Source: JAJZIH01 sp021785265
GTDB taxonomy: Bacteria > Pseudomonadota > Gammaproteobacteria > JAKAQQ01
Length of the DNA stretch: 64,000 nucleotides
Direction: 5' to 3'
NCBI GenBank assembly: GCA_027338645.1
Contig: DAHWSH010000024.1
Span: forward strand, 1 to 64,000
The notes below the pieces were generated by a model. The model was not told where the DNA came from and searched no databases. It saw only the letters and a list, made by a program, of their open reading frames with translations. A program made the translations under genes and the position numbers. This document shows positions 34,665-44,616 of this stretch, piece after piece (the stretch's first letter is position 1; every line of letters begins with the position of its first letter).

Positions 34665-35673
34665 GAGCCTGGGTGGCAGGGGAGGGCCGGTCCAAAACTT
34701 CAACGGTCACGCTGGCACTGGCGCCCACCCGCAGCGGATAAGCGGGGCTCGGGTTCAAGACAGCGATCCGGACTGGAACGCGCTGGGTGACTTTGACCCA
34801 GTTCCCCGTCGCGTTTTCGGGGGGAAGCAGGGAAAAAGCGGTCCCGGCTGCGGGACTGATGCTGATCACCCGGCCCTGGAACCGATGTCCCGGATACATG
34901 TCGACGTGGATGCGGGCGGGATCTCCCACCCGGATCCGCGAGAGGTCGGTTTCCTTGTAGTTGGCATTCACCCACCAAAAGTGCGAGCAGACAATCACGA
35001 AGGGTGCCTGTCCGGTCAGTGCCATGTTGCCGGAGCGGAGCTTGACCTTGGCGGTCTCCCCATCACAGGTGGAATGAACATGCGTCTGCTTGAGTCGCCA
35101 CAAGGCATTGCTGAGGTTGGCCTGGGCAATCTCGACGAGTTGATTGTGCACTCCGGGCCGACCCAGTTTTTGGCGGGCCGCTTCCAGCTGGGATTCGGCC
35201 AGATGGAGTCGGGCACGGGCACTTTTCAGCGCTGCAAGCGCGTTATCGTAGTTCTGATCGGTGGCATAACCCTCGCCCAGGAGATTGTGGGCCCGCCGGG
35301 CATTGAGCCGGTCGTTGACGTAGATGGCGTGAGCGAAAGCCACGTTGGCTTGGTCGGCTTCGACCTCAGCGGCTTCGGCATGGACATCCCGCAAAGCCTC
35401 GGTCAGTTCGGCCCGGGCCCGGGCAACCGCAATCCGGAAGGGTGTGGGGTCAATCTGGAATAGGAGCTCGCCATTTTTGACTTTTTCATGGTTGCGAACG
35501 AGAACCGTGACGATTCGTCCGGAAACCAGAGGAGCTGGACGGACGACGTGCGCGTCCAGATACGCGTCTTCCGTACTCGGGTGGTACTTGCTGTACTCGT
35601 AGTACCCGTAGCCCCCGCCTAACAAACCCAACCCCACCACGGTGAGCAGGGACCAGCGGATGATCTTGCGCAC
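34651..35673 (-). CDS. emrA: EmrA-type membrane fusion protein
   Basis: HlyD-family periplasmic adaptor for the MFS pump downstream. It has a single N-terminal helix (SLLTVVGLGLLGGGYGYY), then STEDAYLDAHVVRPAPLVSG (family-typical), a long coiled hairpin (about residues 90-190) and a barrel domain with FWWVNANYKETDLSRIRVG. I choose GTG 35673 because GGAGG lies seven bases upstream. The ATG at 35715 would add 14 unlike residues. Confidence 0.93.
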   Translation of the reverse strand: MRKIIRWSLLTVVGLGLLGGGYGYYEYSKYHPSTEDAYLDAHVVRPAPLVSGRIVTVLVRNHEKVKNGELLFQIDPTPFRIAVARARAELTEALRDVHAEAAEVEADQANVAFAHAIYVNDRLNARRAHNLLGEGYATDQNYDNALAALKSARARLHLAESQLEAARQKLGRPGVHNQLVEIAQANLSNALWRLKQTHVHSTCDGETAKVKLRSGNMALTGQAPFVIVCSHFWWVNANYKETDLSRIRVGDPARIHVDMYPGHRFQGRVISISPAAGTAFSLLPPENATGNWVKVTQRVPVRIAVLNPSPAYPLRVGASASVTVEVLDRPSPATQAHATH

Positions 35674-35827
35674 AGATAAGCCTCCAGAAAAGGAGAGTGG
35701 CATCCGATGCACCATTCCACGAGAAGAGGGAAACTCCCCTTCAGTAGTGGGGTGGTACCGGGAATGCGGTCTCTATTTTAGCGTATAAACGGTCGCGCCC
35801 CGTGTCGCCGGGCCCGCCCGGGTGGGG
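35674..35827. other. Intergenic region emrA/valS
   Basis: About 150 bases. On the minus strand TAAAAT near 35778 is a possible -10 for emrA, but no clear -35 was found. The GC-rich inverted stretch at 35805-35820 may help end the valS transcript, but no T-run follows. Confidence 0.3.
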
Positions 35828-38788
35828 CTACTCCAGGCGATTCAGTTCTTCCAGCTGACGGACGAGTTCTCCGCAGTGAAGATCGAGCGTAGCCAAGCGG
35901 GCTTGTTCGGCTTCGATCAAGGATTGAGGAGCACGGTCGCGGAAGGCCGAATTTTGAAGGCGGGCCTGGACTTGGATCTTCTGCCGGGAAGCGTTTTCGA
36001 ACTCCTTCCGAAGACGGGCCGTTTCGGCCTCGCGATCGATATGACCGGTGAGGGTCAGCCAGAGTGTCACGGAGGGAGTCACGAGTGTGGCCGACCCCGC
36101 CGGTTTGGGTGATCCGACCGGTATTTCCTCACAGTTTTCGAGTCTGGCCAAAAGCCGGATGGAGGCGATTTCACCTCGAATGATCCGAGCTTCCGCCGCA
36201 TCCGTTGTGGTCATCACGAAGGCGGCCTTGAGCCGTTTCGCGTCGGCAATCCGGTAGGCTGAACGGGTTCGACGGATGGCCATGACGAGCTCCTGCAGGC
36301 GTTGGACCCCCTGTTCCAATGCTGGGTCCAGATCCTCCGGAACCGGGTGAGGTGAGGGGGCGTTCAGGATCAGACCCGGAGCCTCCGGGTGCAGCCAGGC
36401 GAGCCTTCCCCATAACTCTTCAGTGATGAAAGGAATGACCGGATGAAGGAGGCGAAGGATCGCGCTATAGGTCTCCTTCAGGGTGGAGCGGGTTTCGGAG
36501 CGGGTTGCCTCATCTCCGGATCCGGGTGCGAGATGGTTTTTTGCAATCTCGAGATACCAGTCACAAAACTCGTTCCAGGTGAACTCGTAGAGATGGGTCG
36601 CAAGCTCGTCGAAACGATAGCTGTCGAGCGCCGCCTCGGCGGCCGCGCAGATCGAAGCCAGGCGGGAGCGGATCCAGCGGTTCCAGACTTGTGAGGCCGG
36701 GGTGAAAGGGACGGGTTGCCCACCCAACTGTTGGATCAGCCGGCCGGCATTCCAAAGTTTGTTGCAGAAATTACGATAACCGGCAACCCGCTTCAGGTCG
36801 AAGCGCAGATCCCGTCCGGGTGCGGCGAGGGCCGTGAAGGTGAAGCGCAGGGCATCGGTTCCGAAGGCCGGAATGCCTTGCGGGTATTCCTTGCGGGTCT
36901 GGGTCGCAATTTTTTGCGCCTGGTTTGACAAAAGCAGTCCATGGGTCCGTTTTCGGATCAGAGTTTCAAGGTCGATGCCGTCGATCAGGTCGAGAGGGTC
37001 GAGCACATTGCCCTTGGATTTGGACATTTTCTGTCCTTCGGCATCGCGGACCAGGGCATGGACATAGACAGTCCGGAACGGGACCTCGTCCATGACATGG
37101 AGCCCCATCATCACCATGCGGGCCACCCAGAAAAAAATGATATCGAAGCCCGTGACCAGAACCGCAGTCGGATAAAACGTCTGGAGTGCTGGGGTGTCTT
37201 CCGGCCAGCCCAGGGTGGCAAAGGGCCATAGCGCCGATGAAAACCAGGTGTCGAGCACATCCGGGTCCTGGTGGAGCGAACAGTCCGGATCCAGGGCATG
37301 CCGATGGCGTACATCGGCCTCGTCATGCCCGACATACCATTGCCCCCGATCGTCGTACCATGCAGGAATCCGGTGACCCCACCAGAGTTGCCGGCTGATG
37401 CACCAGTCCTGGATATGGTGCAGCCAGTCAAGAAAGTTTTGAGTCCAGTTTTCGGGGACGAACCGGATGTCTCCCTTTTCCACCGCCTGGATTGCACGCT
37501 CTGCGAGCGGCCGGGTCTGGACGAACCATTGCCGGGTGAGCATCGGTTCGATAATGGCGCCGGAACGGTCGCCCCGTGGGATGGAAAGCCGGTGCGGTTC
37601 GGTTTTTTCGACGCGTCCTAAGGTTTTGAGTTCATCCATCAGTCGCTCTCGGGCCTTGAGACAGTCCAGTCCCCGATAAGCGTCCGGGATGAGACGGCCC
37701 CGACCCAGTTCCGGGGCCTCCCAGTCGAGGCCCGGTGGCAGCCAGTACAAGGGCTCCCGGGAGGTGGCCTCGCGGGCGGCCTGGGCCGGTTCGGTGAGCC
37801 GCCCACGGGAGTCCAGAATGCGGAACAGAGGCAAGGCATTCTTTACATGGAGGCGCTCCCAGACAGCAAAGTCATTGAAGTCGTGCGCCGGGGTGATCTT
37901 GACGCAGCCGGTTCCGAAAGCCGGATCGACAAAGGGATCGGCAATCACGGGAATTTTTCGGCCACCGGTGGGCAACCATACCTGCTGCCCCACGAGGTCG
38001 TGGTAACGCGTGTCTTCGGGATGCACGGCCAGGGCCACATCACCGAAGAGGGTTTCGGGTCGGGTGGTCGCGACCACAACTGCCGAATGTCCATCGGTTC
38101 GGGGATAGCGGAGGTACCAGAGTGTGCCGGTTTCCTCCTCGGCTCGGACCTCGAGATCGGACAGCGCGGTCTCGAGTTGGGGATCCCAGTTGACGAGGCG
38201 CAATCCCCGATAAATCAGGCCCTCATCGTGAAGGCGGATAAAGACTTGAGCCACGGCCCGGCTCATGGCGGGATCCAGCGTGAAACGCTCGCGGGCCCAA
38301 TCCGCCGAACAGCCGAGCCGCTTCATCTGGCGGAGAATCGTTCCACCGGAGACCTCCTTCCAGGCCCAGACCCGTTTGAGGAAGGCCTCCCGGCCAAGTG
38401 TTATCCGGTTCAATCCCTCCTTTTCGAGTTCTCGCTCGACGACCATCTGTGTGGCGATTCCCGCATGATCGGTTCCGGTCTGCCAGAGTGTGCAGGCTCC
38501 ATCCATGCGAGCCCTCCGGATCAGAATATCCATGAGGGTGTCCTGGAAGGCATGGCCCATGTGCAGCGTGCCGGTTACGTTGGGAGGAGGAAGCAGGATG
38601 CAGTAGGGCGCACCTTCACCGGCTGGTTTGAAGCCTCCACCCTCGAGCCACTGACCGTAAAGCTGTTCTTCCACTTCCCGGGGCTCGTAAGCCTTGGGCA
38701 AGGGGAGGGCTGTTGTTTTCGGATCCATCCCTTCACTTTCCGGGTGTTCCTCACCGGCTTTCGGGGAAGTCGGGGGAGTGCGCTTCAT
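35828..38788 (-). CDS. valS: Valyl-tRNA synthetase
   Basis: A 986-residue class I synthetase. HIGH is present as HMGH in PPPNVTGTLHMGHAF. KMSKS is in DAEGQKMSKSKGNVLDPLDL. An editing CP1 domain lies between. The C-terminal coiled-coil arm (about 915-986) begins EAETARLRKEFENASR. The ATG overlaps the stop of the POT transporter gene by four bases. An internal ATG at 38728 would be the more common family start. Confidence 0.97.
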   Translation of the reverse strand: MKRTPPTSPKAGEEHPESEGMDPKTTALPLPKAYEPREVEEQLYGQWLEGGGFKPAGEGAPYCILLPPPNVTGTLHMGHAFQDTLMDILIRRARMDGACTLWQTGTDHAGIATQMVVERELEKEGLNRITLGREAFLKRVWAWKEVSGGTILRQMKRLGCSADWARERFTLDPAMSRAVAQVFIRLHDEGLIYRGLRLVNWDPQLETALSDLEVRAEEETGTLWYLRYPRTDGHSAVVVATTRPETLFGDVALAVHPEDTRYHDLVGQQVWLPTGGRKIPVIADPFVDPAFGTGCVKITPAHDFNDFAVWERLHVKNALPLFRILDSRGRLTEPAQAAREATSREPLYWLPPGLDWEAPELGRGRLIPDAYRGLDCLKARERLMDELKTLGRVEKTEPHRLSIPRGDRSGAIIEPMLTRQWFVQTRPLAERAIQAVEKGDIRFVPENWTQNFLDWLHHIQDWCISRQLWWGHRIPAWYDDRGQWYVGHDEADVRHRHALDPDCSLHQDPDVLDTWFSSALWPFATLGWPEDTPALQTFYPTAVLVTGFDIIFFWVARMVMMGLHVMDEVPFRTVYVHALVRDAEGQKMSKSKGNVLDPLDLIDGIDLETLIRKRTHGLLLSNQAQKIATQTRKEYPQGIPAFGTDALRFTFTALAAPGRDLRFDLKRVAGYRNFCNKLWNAGRLIQQLGGQPVPFTPASQVWNRWIRSRLASICAAAEAALDSYRFDELATHLYEFTWNEFCDWYLEIAKNHLAPGSGDEATRSETRSTLKETYSAILRLLHPVIPFITEELWGRLAWLHPEAPGLILNAPSPHPVPEDLDPALEQGVQRLQELVMAIRRTRSAYRIADAKRLKAAFVMTTTDAAEARIIRGEIASIRLLARLENCEEIPVGSPKPAGSATLVTPSVTLWLTLTGHIDREAETARLRKEFENASRQKIQVQARLQNSAFRDRAPQSLIEAEQARLATLDLHCGELVRQLEELNRLE

Positions 38789-40326
38789 CCGGTGGGGGCT
38801 CCCTGTTCCGGATGTCCGAGACTTCCGGGACGCAGTTCGTGCAGTTCCGTCGGCGATCCGGTGGCCGCTTGTTCATGGGCAGAGGACAGTCGGTTGAGCA
38901 GCGGAACGAGTGCACTGGACAGGATGGCGATGATCAGTGCCGCCAGTCCGAGCATCATGAAAAGGTGTATGTAGATCGGCAGGGTCGTCACCGGATTGTG
39001 GAGGTTTTTCGGCACGGCAGCCAGATTGGCCACAGCACTACCTAGATACTCGGAAGCACCGACCCCGAGAAACCAGGCGCCCATCATGAACCCGCGCATC
39101 CGTTGAGGCACAAGCCGCGATACCATGGCCAGGCCCAGGCCGCTGATCAGCAGTTCTCCCAAGGACTGGAGACCATAGCCCGCGACCATCCATCCTGCGG
39201 AGATCCGGCCCAGAACTGCGAAATGACCGCTCAGGGCATAAACATAAAAAGCGCCACTGACCAGATACATGCCCAGAGCGAACTTGGTCGAGATGCTGAG
39301 ATCCGACCCCCGGCGCCCGAAGTGATTGTACATCCAGGCCAGGATCGGAGAGGCGATCACGATCCAGAGCGGGTCGAGCACCTGGAACTGGGCGGGTTGA
39401 ATCGGAATACCCAACCAGTGATGCTCAACATTGCGCAGGGCAAACAGGGTGAGCGAAGTCGACATCTGTTGGTAGAAAACGAAAAAGGCGATGGTTTCGA
39501 GGGTCAGGACGAGGCAGACGATGATTCCGTTCCGTTCCCGGAGCGATCCCCGGATGATCATGTAGAGGAACAGGCTTATGACCAGGAGTCCCGTGATTGC
39601 AACCAGCACCGTCGCGACCACGGTATGCTGGATCACATAGGCCATAAGGAATACGGTGGCCAGACTGCCACCTCCAACGATCGCGGTTTTGCCCCAATGC
39701 AGAGGACGGCTATCCGGAGGAGATCCCACTTGCCCAAGGGCCTTGCGCATCACGGCGTAGTTGGCAAGACCCAGGGCCAAACCGATCCAGCACAACATGA
39801 AAGCCATGTGCCATCCATAGAGGGCCGCAACGATGGGCGTCAAAAACATGGAAATCAGCGAGCCGATGTTGACGGCGAGGTAATAAAGTGTGAAGGCACT
39901 GTCGATCTGGGAAGGTTCTCCATGGTAGAGCTGCCCGATCAGATTACTGGGATTGGCCTTAAACAGTCCGTTGCCGACCGCAATCACGGCCAGCGACAGG
40001 TACAACAGACCGGCGAAGGGAAGAGAAAGTAGGAAATAGCCGCCGAGGAGGGTTGCCGCACCCATGACCATCGTGCGTCGCGAACCCAGTACGGAATCCC
40101 CGATCCAGCCGCCCAGGCAGGGCAGGGCGTAGACGATGGCGGAAAAAGCCCCCCAGCGGAGGTTGGCTGACGCATCGCCCATATGCATTCGTTGGACGAG
40201 GAAAAGCACGAGCAGCGCGGCCATTCCGTAATAGCCGAAGCGTTCCCACATCTCGATGAAAAACAGGGCGGTGAAAGAGAGTGACCGGCGCATCGGAGGG
40301 TGCCCGGGGTCCAGGGTCTGCGGCAT
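38785..40326 (-). CDS. POT/PTR family proton-coupled oligopeptide transporter
   Basis: An MFS symporter with about 12-14 helices and the POT signature ExxER in FFIEMWERFGYYGM. It also has the family blocks GAFSAIVYALPCLGGWIGD and FTLYYLAVNIGSLISMFLTP. It imports di- and tripeptides with protons (family knowledge). I use ATG 40326 (MPQTLDPG); ATG 40341 is possible. It is inserted between holC and valS, which are normally adjacent, and is coupled to valS by a four-base overlap. Confidence 0.92.
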   Translation of the reverse strand: MPQTLDPGHPPMRRSLSFTALFFIEMWERFGYYGMAALLVLFLVQRMHMGDASANLRWGAFSAIVYALPCLGGWIGDSVLGSRRTMVMGAATLLGGYFLLSLPFAGLLYLSLAVIAVGNGLFKANPSNLIGQLYHGEPSQIDSAFTLYYLAVNIGSLISMFLTPIVAALYGWHMAFMLCWIGLALGLANYAVMRKALGQVGSPPDSRPLHWGKTAIVGGGSLATVFLMAYVIQHTVVATVLVAITGLLVISLFLYMIIRGSLRERNGIIVCLVLTLETIAFFVFYQQMSTSLTLFALRNVEHHWLGIPIQPAQFQVLDPLWIVIASPILAWMYNHFGRRGSDLSISTKFALGMYLVSGAFYVYALSGHFAVLGRISAGWMVAGYGLQSLGELLISGLGLAMVSRLVPQRMRGFMMGAWFLGVGASEYLGSAVANLAAVPKNLHNPVTTLPIYIHLFMMLGLAALIIAILSSALVPLLNRLSSAHEQAATGSPTELHELRPGSLGHPEQGAPTG

Positions 40327-40352
40327 GGTTCTGGTTCCCACAAGAAGTTCGC

Positions 40353-40790
40353 TTATTCTGCCGTTTTTGGGTCGTGTTCGTGAAAATCAAACCCGGCTTT
40401 GCGGTAGGCCGCTTCCCGTTCCCGACCGGCTGCACTGTCGCGCTGGGCCGGATTCGTGATTTCAGCAATGCGGTCATATCGTTCCCACTGGGGATCGGGA
40501 TGGTCAGGATCGATCTGGATCAGCAGGGGATAGGTTTCCGGGTCGCCCTCGCCCAGGCTGATCCAGACCGGGGCCCGCGGGTTCCGGTCTCGTCCATGGG
40601 GAATAAAACTCCGGTCCCGGAAAGTCCAGAGCATCTGGTCGAACGCCTCTGCCTCGGCGGCATCACGCACCTGAAGAACCAACCGGTAACCTTGGTGGAC
40701 TGCCTTTTCAACCAGTCGACAGACGAAGCGGTTTCGGGCAGCCGGATCCTCCGGGCGGGTTTCCAGGTAGTAGCGGTCTACCCGGGGCAT
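40353..40790 (-). CDS. holC: DNA polymerase III chi subunit
   Basis: Clamp-loader accessory protein linking the tau/gamma complex to SSB. The 145-residue protein has the family pattern: RFVCRLVEKAVHQGYRLVLQ, FDQMLWTFRDRSFIPHG and PVWISLGEGDPE. It follows pepA immediately (pepA-holC, as in enterobacteria). Confidence 0.93.
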   Translation of the reverse strand: MPRVDRYYLETRPEDPAARNRFVCRLVEKAVHQGYRLVLQVRDAAEAEAFDQMLWTFRDRSFIPHGRDRNPRAPVWISLGEGDPETYPLLIQIDPDHPDPQWERYDRIAEITNPAQRDSAAGREREAAYRKAGFDFHEHDPKTAE

Positions 40791-42323
40791 TCAGTCTGCC
40801 GCGCGGGCTTGGTCCAGAAGATACTGGACAAACAAGGGGACCGGCCGCCCGGTGGCCCCTTTCTGGGCCCCGGTTTTCCAGGCGGTTCCGGCGATGTCCA
40901 GATGGATCCAGGGCACCTCGCCAACGAAACGCCACAGGAAGCAGGCCGCCGTGATGGCCCCCGCATCCCGTCCGCCAATATTCGCAAAATCGGCAAAATT
41001 GCTGGACAGGGCGTCCTGGTAGTCATCCCAGAGCGGCATACGCCAGACGGGATCCACCGCTTCTTGTGAGGCCTTTTCAAAATCCCGGACCAGGCCATCA
41101 TGGTTTGAGAACAGACCGCTCGGATGATGGCCCAAAGCCACCACACAAGCCCCGGTCAGAGTCGCGGCGTCCAAAAGGATACGGGGCTTGTAGTTCTTCT
41201 GTACGTAGGTCATGGCATCGCAAAGAACAAGACGGCCTTCCGCATCCGTGTTCAGGATTTCGATGGTCTGACCGGAAAGGGATCGGACGATATCTCCTGG
41301 TTTGACAGCCCGTCCACCCGGCATATTTTCGGCTGCGGCAATCACTCCCACCACATGGAGGGGCAGATTGAGCAGAGAGAGGGTCTGGAGGGTGCCCAAG
41401 ACCGAGGCGGCTCCGCACATATCAAATTTCATCTCATCCATGGCGGCAGCCGGTTTGATGGAGATGCCGCCGGAATCAAAGGTGATGCCCTTGCCCACGA
41501 GTGCAATCGGCGCCTGACCTGGTCGGCCTCCCCGGTATTCGAGCACAATGAGACGGGGAGGCTCCACACTGCCCTTGGCCACGGCCAGGAGGGCGTTCAT
41601 CCCGAGCGACTCCATTTCCTTTTCCGTGAGGATCCGGATCCGGAAACGGGAGTTTTGTGCAGCTAGCTTGCGGGCTTCTGCCGCGAGATGGCGGGGCGTG
41701 GCCAGATTGGGGGGACGATTGCCTAGATCACGGCAGAGCCGCACTCCTTGAGCCATGGCTTCACCGTCCCGGATCGCCTGGCGGAGGTTGCTCTCCGGTC
41801 CCGCATCCGGCCCCAGGGACAAGTGGACCTTCTCGAGATGTGGCGGAGCGGAAACGGGGCCCCCGGTTCCGCGGCACTCGGTGAAGCGGTAGAGCGCATC
41901 ATGAGTAGCCTCCACCGCCTGGCGAATCCGCCAGGTGGCCGGCAGACCCTCGAGAGGAAGGGCGGTGAGCGTGTTGACGACACTGTGGTTCCCGGCCCGG
42001 ACCAGTCGCTCCATGACCGAACCCAAGATCCCCCGGAATCGGTTTCGGGTGAGCTTGCCAGGTTTGCCGAGACCGACAAAAAGCACTTCCTGGATCCGGC
42101 TTCCGGCAGGAGCGGGGCTCGAGAGCATCTGTCCCGACCGGGCCTCGAATCCCCTGCTTTTGAGCCATTCCAGAACAGGCCGGTTGAAGAGCCGATCCAG
42201 ATCTCTCAACGCTTCCGTCTGGCGAAGACCCGCATGCAGACCGACGACCCATGTGTCGGCCGTCATGGTTTCCGGATTTTTCCGAATCGTCGTAAACTGT
42301 ACAGAAGTGCTGCGTTGGGGCAT
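40791..42323 (-). CDS. pepA: Leucyl aminopeptidase (PepA, M17)
   Basis: Two-metal cytosolic aminopeptidase. It has KGITFDSGGISIKPA with the metal-binding Lys and Asp, EMKFDMCGAASVLGT and the M17 signature NTDAEGRL. E. coli PepA is also a DNA-binding regulator in Xer recombination; whether this one is cannot be told. Start ATG 42323 (510 residues) follows GGGAG; ATGs at 42338 and 42368 are alternatives. Divergent from lptF, the standard proteobacterial arrangement. Confidence 0.96.
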   Translation of the reverse strand: MPQRSTSVQFTTIRKNPETMTADTWVVGLHAGLRQTEALRDLDRLFNRPVLEWLKSRGFEARSGQMLSSPAPAGSRIQEVLFVGLGKPGKLTRNRFRGILGSVMERLVRAGNHSVVNTLTALPLEGLPATWRIRQAVEATHDALYRFTECRGTGGPVSAPPHLEKVHLSLGPDAGPESNLRQAIRDGEAMAQGVRLCRDLGNRPPNLATPRHLAAEARKLAAQNSRFRIRILTEKEMESLGMNALLAVAKGSVEPPRLIVLEYRGGRPGQAPIALVGKGITFDSGGISIKPAAAMDEMKFDMCGAASVLGTLQTLSLLNLPLHVVGVIAAAENMPGGRAVKPGDIVRSLSGQTIEILNTDAEGRLVLCDAMTYVQKNYKPRILLDAATLTGACVVALGHHPSGLFSNHDGLVRDFEKASQEAVDPVWRMPLWDDYQDALSSNFADFANIGGRDAGAITAACFLWRFVGEVPWIHLDIAGTAWKTGAQKGATGRPVPLFVQYLLDQARAAD

Positions 42324-42435
42324 TGGCGAGACTCCCATGGACACAAGTGAGGTTCGTTGCTGGGGCAACGGCAGGTGAATAGTCTACCCGATCGGGTGTG
42401 CTGCATCCGCGTTCCGGCAACTTCCGGATGGGATC

Positions 42436-43536
42436 GTGTCCCGCGTCCTTAACCGCTATCTGTTCCGGGAGACGCTGGGCACTGCACTTCTGGTGCTCTC
42501 GGTGTTGCTCCTGATCCTCGTCGCCAGTCGTTTTTCGAACTACATCGGTCAGGCCGCTTCCGGACTCCTGCCAAAACAGTTGGTTTTCCAGATGCTCGGA
42601 CTCAATGTACTGGGCTATCTGTCGGTTCTCGTGCCCGGATCGGTCTTCCTCGCGGTCCTCCTGACCCTGGGGCGCCTGTACCGAGACAATGAAATGTCGG
42701 CTATCTCCGCCTGTGGCATCAGTCCACTTCAGATGTACCGTGCCCTTTTCGCCTTAGGCATTCTCTTTGCCCTGGGAACGGCTGTCCTGTCCTTCTGGAT
42801 TGCCCCATGGGCCGTCCGTCAGTCCGTGGCCTTGCGGAATCAGAGCACCGAGATCACCCGTTATGGATTATTCCAAGCCGGACAGTTTCATCAGATTCCG
42901 GCTATCGGGGCGACCTTTTATGCCGGAGCCACGAGTCCTCATGGACGTCGGGTCTACAATGTCCTGATCGAATCCCAGAAAAGGGGACGGGTGGACATCG
43001 TGACGGCCCGTCAAGGGGTATTTATCTCGGCTCCGCATCGGGGAGGAAACCGGACGCTCATTCTCGAACGGGGTTACCGTTACGAGGGACATCTGGATTC
43101 TGCCCGTTTTGATCGCGTTCACTTCCGCGAGTACGGAGTCAATTTGAAACTCGTTCCGGATCACGAACCTACGCGTTATTCGGAATCCGGACAGACGACC
43201 AGCTCCCTGTGGACGGATCCCACGCCCCGGAACCTGGCGCAGCTGCAATGGCGATTCAGTGCCCCACTCAGCGTGTTGATCCTCATCTTTCTGGCGCTGC
43301 CCTTGGCCCGCACGGCGCCACGGGAGGGTCGTGCCCTCAAGATTTTCATGGGTATCCTTCTCTACCTTCTGTATTCGAATCTGATGGGAATCGGGAAAGT
43401 CTGGGTGGCGCACCGGGTAGTTCCGGCGGCAGTGGGTCTCTGGTGGGTACATGTGTTGTTTGTCCTGATCGGTGGCGTTCTCCTCGCCCGCCTGTATGAA
43501 GTCCATCTCTTGCCAGCCCGGGAAAGATCGTCATGA
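42436..43536 (+). CDS. lptF: LPS export permease LptF
   Basis: One of the two inner-membrane subunits of the LptB2FG transporter that extracts lipopolysaccharide for transit to the outer membrane. The 366-residue protein has three N-terminal and three C-terminal helices around a periplasmic jellyroll. N-terminal NRYLFRETLGTALLVLSVLL and coupling helix RLYRDNEMSAISACGIS are typical. The GTG start follows GGATGGGA. The stop overlaps the lptG start by four bases. Confidence 0.95.
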   Translation: MSRVLNRYLFRETLGTALLVLSVLLLILVASRFSNYIGQAASGLLPKQLVFQMLGLNVLGYLSVLVPGSVFLAVLLTLGRLYRDNEMSAISACGISPLQMYRALFALGILFALGTAVLSFWIAPWAVRQSVALRNQSTEITRYGLFQAGQFHQIPAIGATFYAGATSPHGRRVYNVLIESQKRGRVDIVTARQGVFISAPHRGGNRTLILERGYRYEGHLDSARFDRVHFREYGVNLKLVPDHEPTRYSESGQTTSSLWTDPTPRNLAQLQWRFSAPLSVLILIFLALPLARTAPREGRALKIFMGILLYLLYSNLMGIGKVWVAHRVVPAAVGLWWVHVLFVLIGGVLLARLYEVHLLPARERSS

Positions 43537-44597
43537 GTCTCATCGACCGCTACCTCGCGAGAACCGTCATCAAGGGGACCTTCCTCGCTATTGTCATTCT
43601 GACCGTCATCTCGGGTTTCCTGACGTTTGTGAGCCAGTTGCACAATGTCGGAATCCAGAACTACACGATCGGGACCGCACTGCTCTATACCGGTTCTACC
43701 CTTCCGGAGTGGATCAGTGACATTTTCCCGGCTGGCACCCTGATCGGTTCCCTGATGGCCCTGGGCACCTTGGCCCATGCCAATGAACTCCTGGTCTTTC
43801 GGTCGACCGGTGCTTCCCTGGTCCGCCTGGCCCGCTCCCTTGCGCTCGCGGCACTGGTCCTGGTGGTGGTTTTCGTGATTCTGGCGGAATTCATCGCCCC
43901 GCCCACCAAGCGTTATGCTGAAAGCGAAAGGGCGCTCGCCCTCTACCACCAGACCGCTCTCCTCGGGCCTTTCGGACTCTGGGCTCGCGATGGTCCACTC
44001 GTGGTCAATGTGGCCCGGATGGGGAGCCATCACCAGTTCGAAGGTATCCATATTTTCCGTCTCGAGCACCATCATCAGCTGACCGCTGTCGGTTACGCGC
44101 GCAAAGCTCTGTATCGTAACCACCAATGGATCCTTGAAGGTCTCAATGAAACCGAATTTGTGGGACGGCATCTCGTGGTCCGTCATATTCCCCGGTCGAC
44201 CTGGCCCAAGTTGCTCAGTCCGGATCTCTTCAAGGTGTTGATCGTGAACCCCGGCAACCTGTCCGGTGTGGGACTCTGGCGGTATATCCGCTACCTCCAC
44301 CACAACCACCTCACTGCCGAGCGCTATGAGATTTCCTTCTGGAAAAAAATCGCCGATTTTCTTTCCCTCCCCATCATGGTCTGCTTTTCACTACCTTTCC
44401 TCTTCGGTTCCACCCGGACCCGTGGGTCGAGCTATCGGCTTTTTATCGGTGTGGGCGTCGGGTTGCTCTACTACTTCCTGGATAACGTGATGGTCAGCAT
44501 GGGTGATGCTTTTCGCTGGCCGCCGCTTTTGGTGGCGTTTGGTCCATTGGCGCTTTTCAGCGGGCTAACTGCTATACTCATTCACCAGACGACCTGA
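43533..44597 (+). CDS. lptG: LPS export permease LptG
   Basis: Partner of LptF, 354 residues, same plan: DRYLARTVIKGTFLAIVILT, coupling region GTLAHANELLVFRSTGASL and LPIMVCFSLPFLFGSTR in the C-terminal membrane part. Translationally coupled to lptF. The next three genes follow on the same strand with small gaps or overlaps. Confidence 0.95.
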   Translation: MSLIDRYLARTVIKGTFLAIVILTVISGFLTFVSQLHNVGIQNYTIGTALLYTGSTLPEWISDIFPAGTLIGSLMALGTLAHANELLVFRSTGASLVRLARSLALAALVLVVVFVILAEFIAPPTKRYAESERALALYHQTALLGPFGLWARDGPLVVNVARMGSHHQFEGIHIFRLEHHHQLTAVGYARKALYRNHQWILEGLNETEFVGRHLVVRHIPRSTWPKLLSPDLFKVLIVNPGNLSGVGLWRYIRYLHHNHLTAERYEISFWKKIADFLSLPIMVCFSLPFLFGSTRTRGSSYRLFIGVGVGLLYYFLDNVMVSMGDAFRWPPLLVAFGPLALFSGLTAILIHQTT

Positions 44598-44616
44598 CGG
44601 CCCTTGATTCTTCACC

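Noticed and set aside
42341..42435. PepA autoregulatory or ArgR-type operator between pepA and lptF
   Set aside because: The 95-base gap shows no convincing palindrome; only a short GC-rich stretch.
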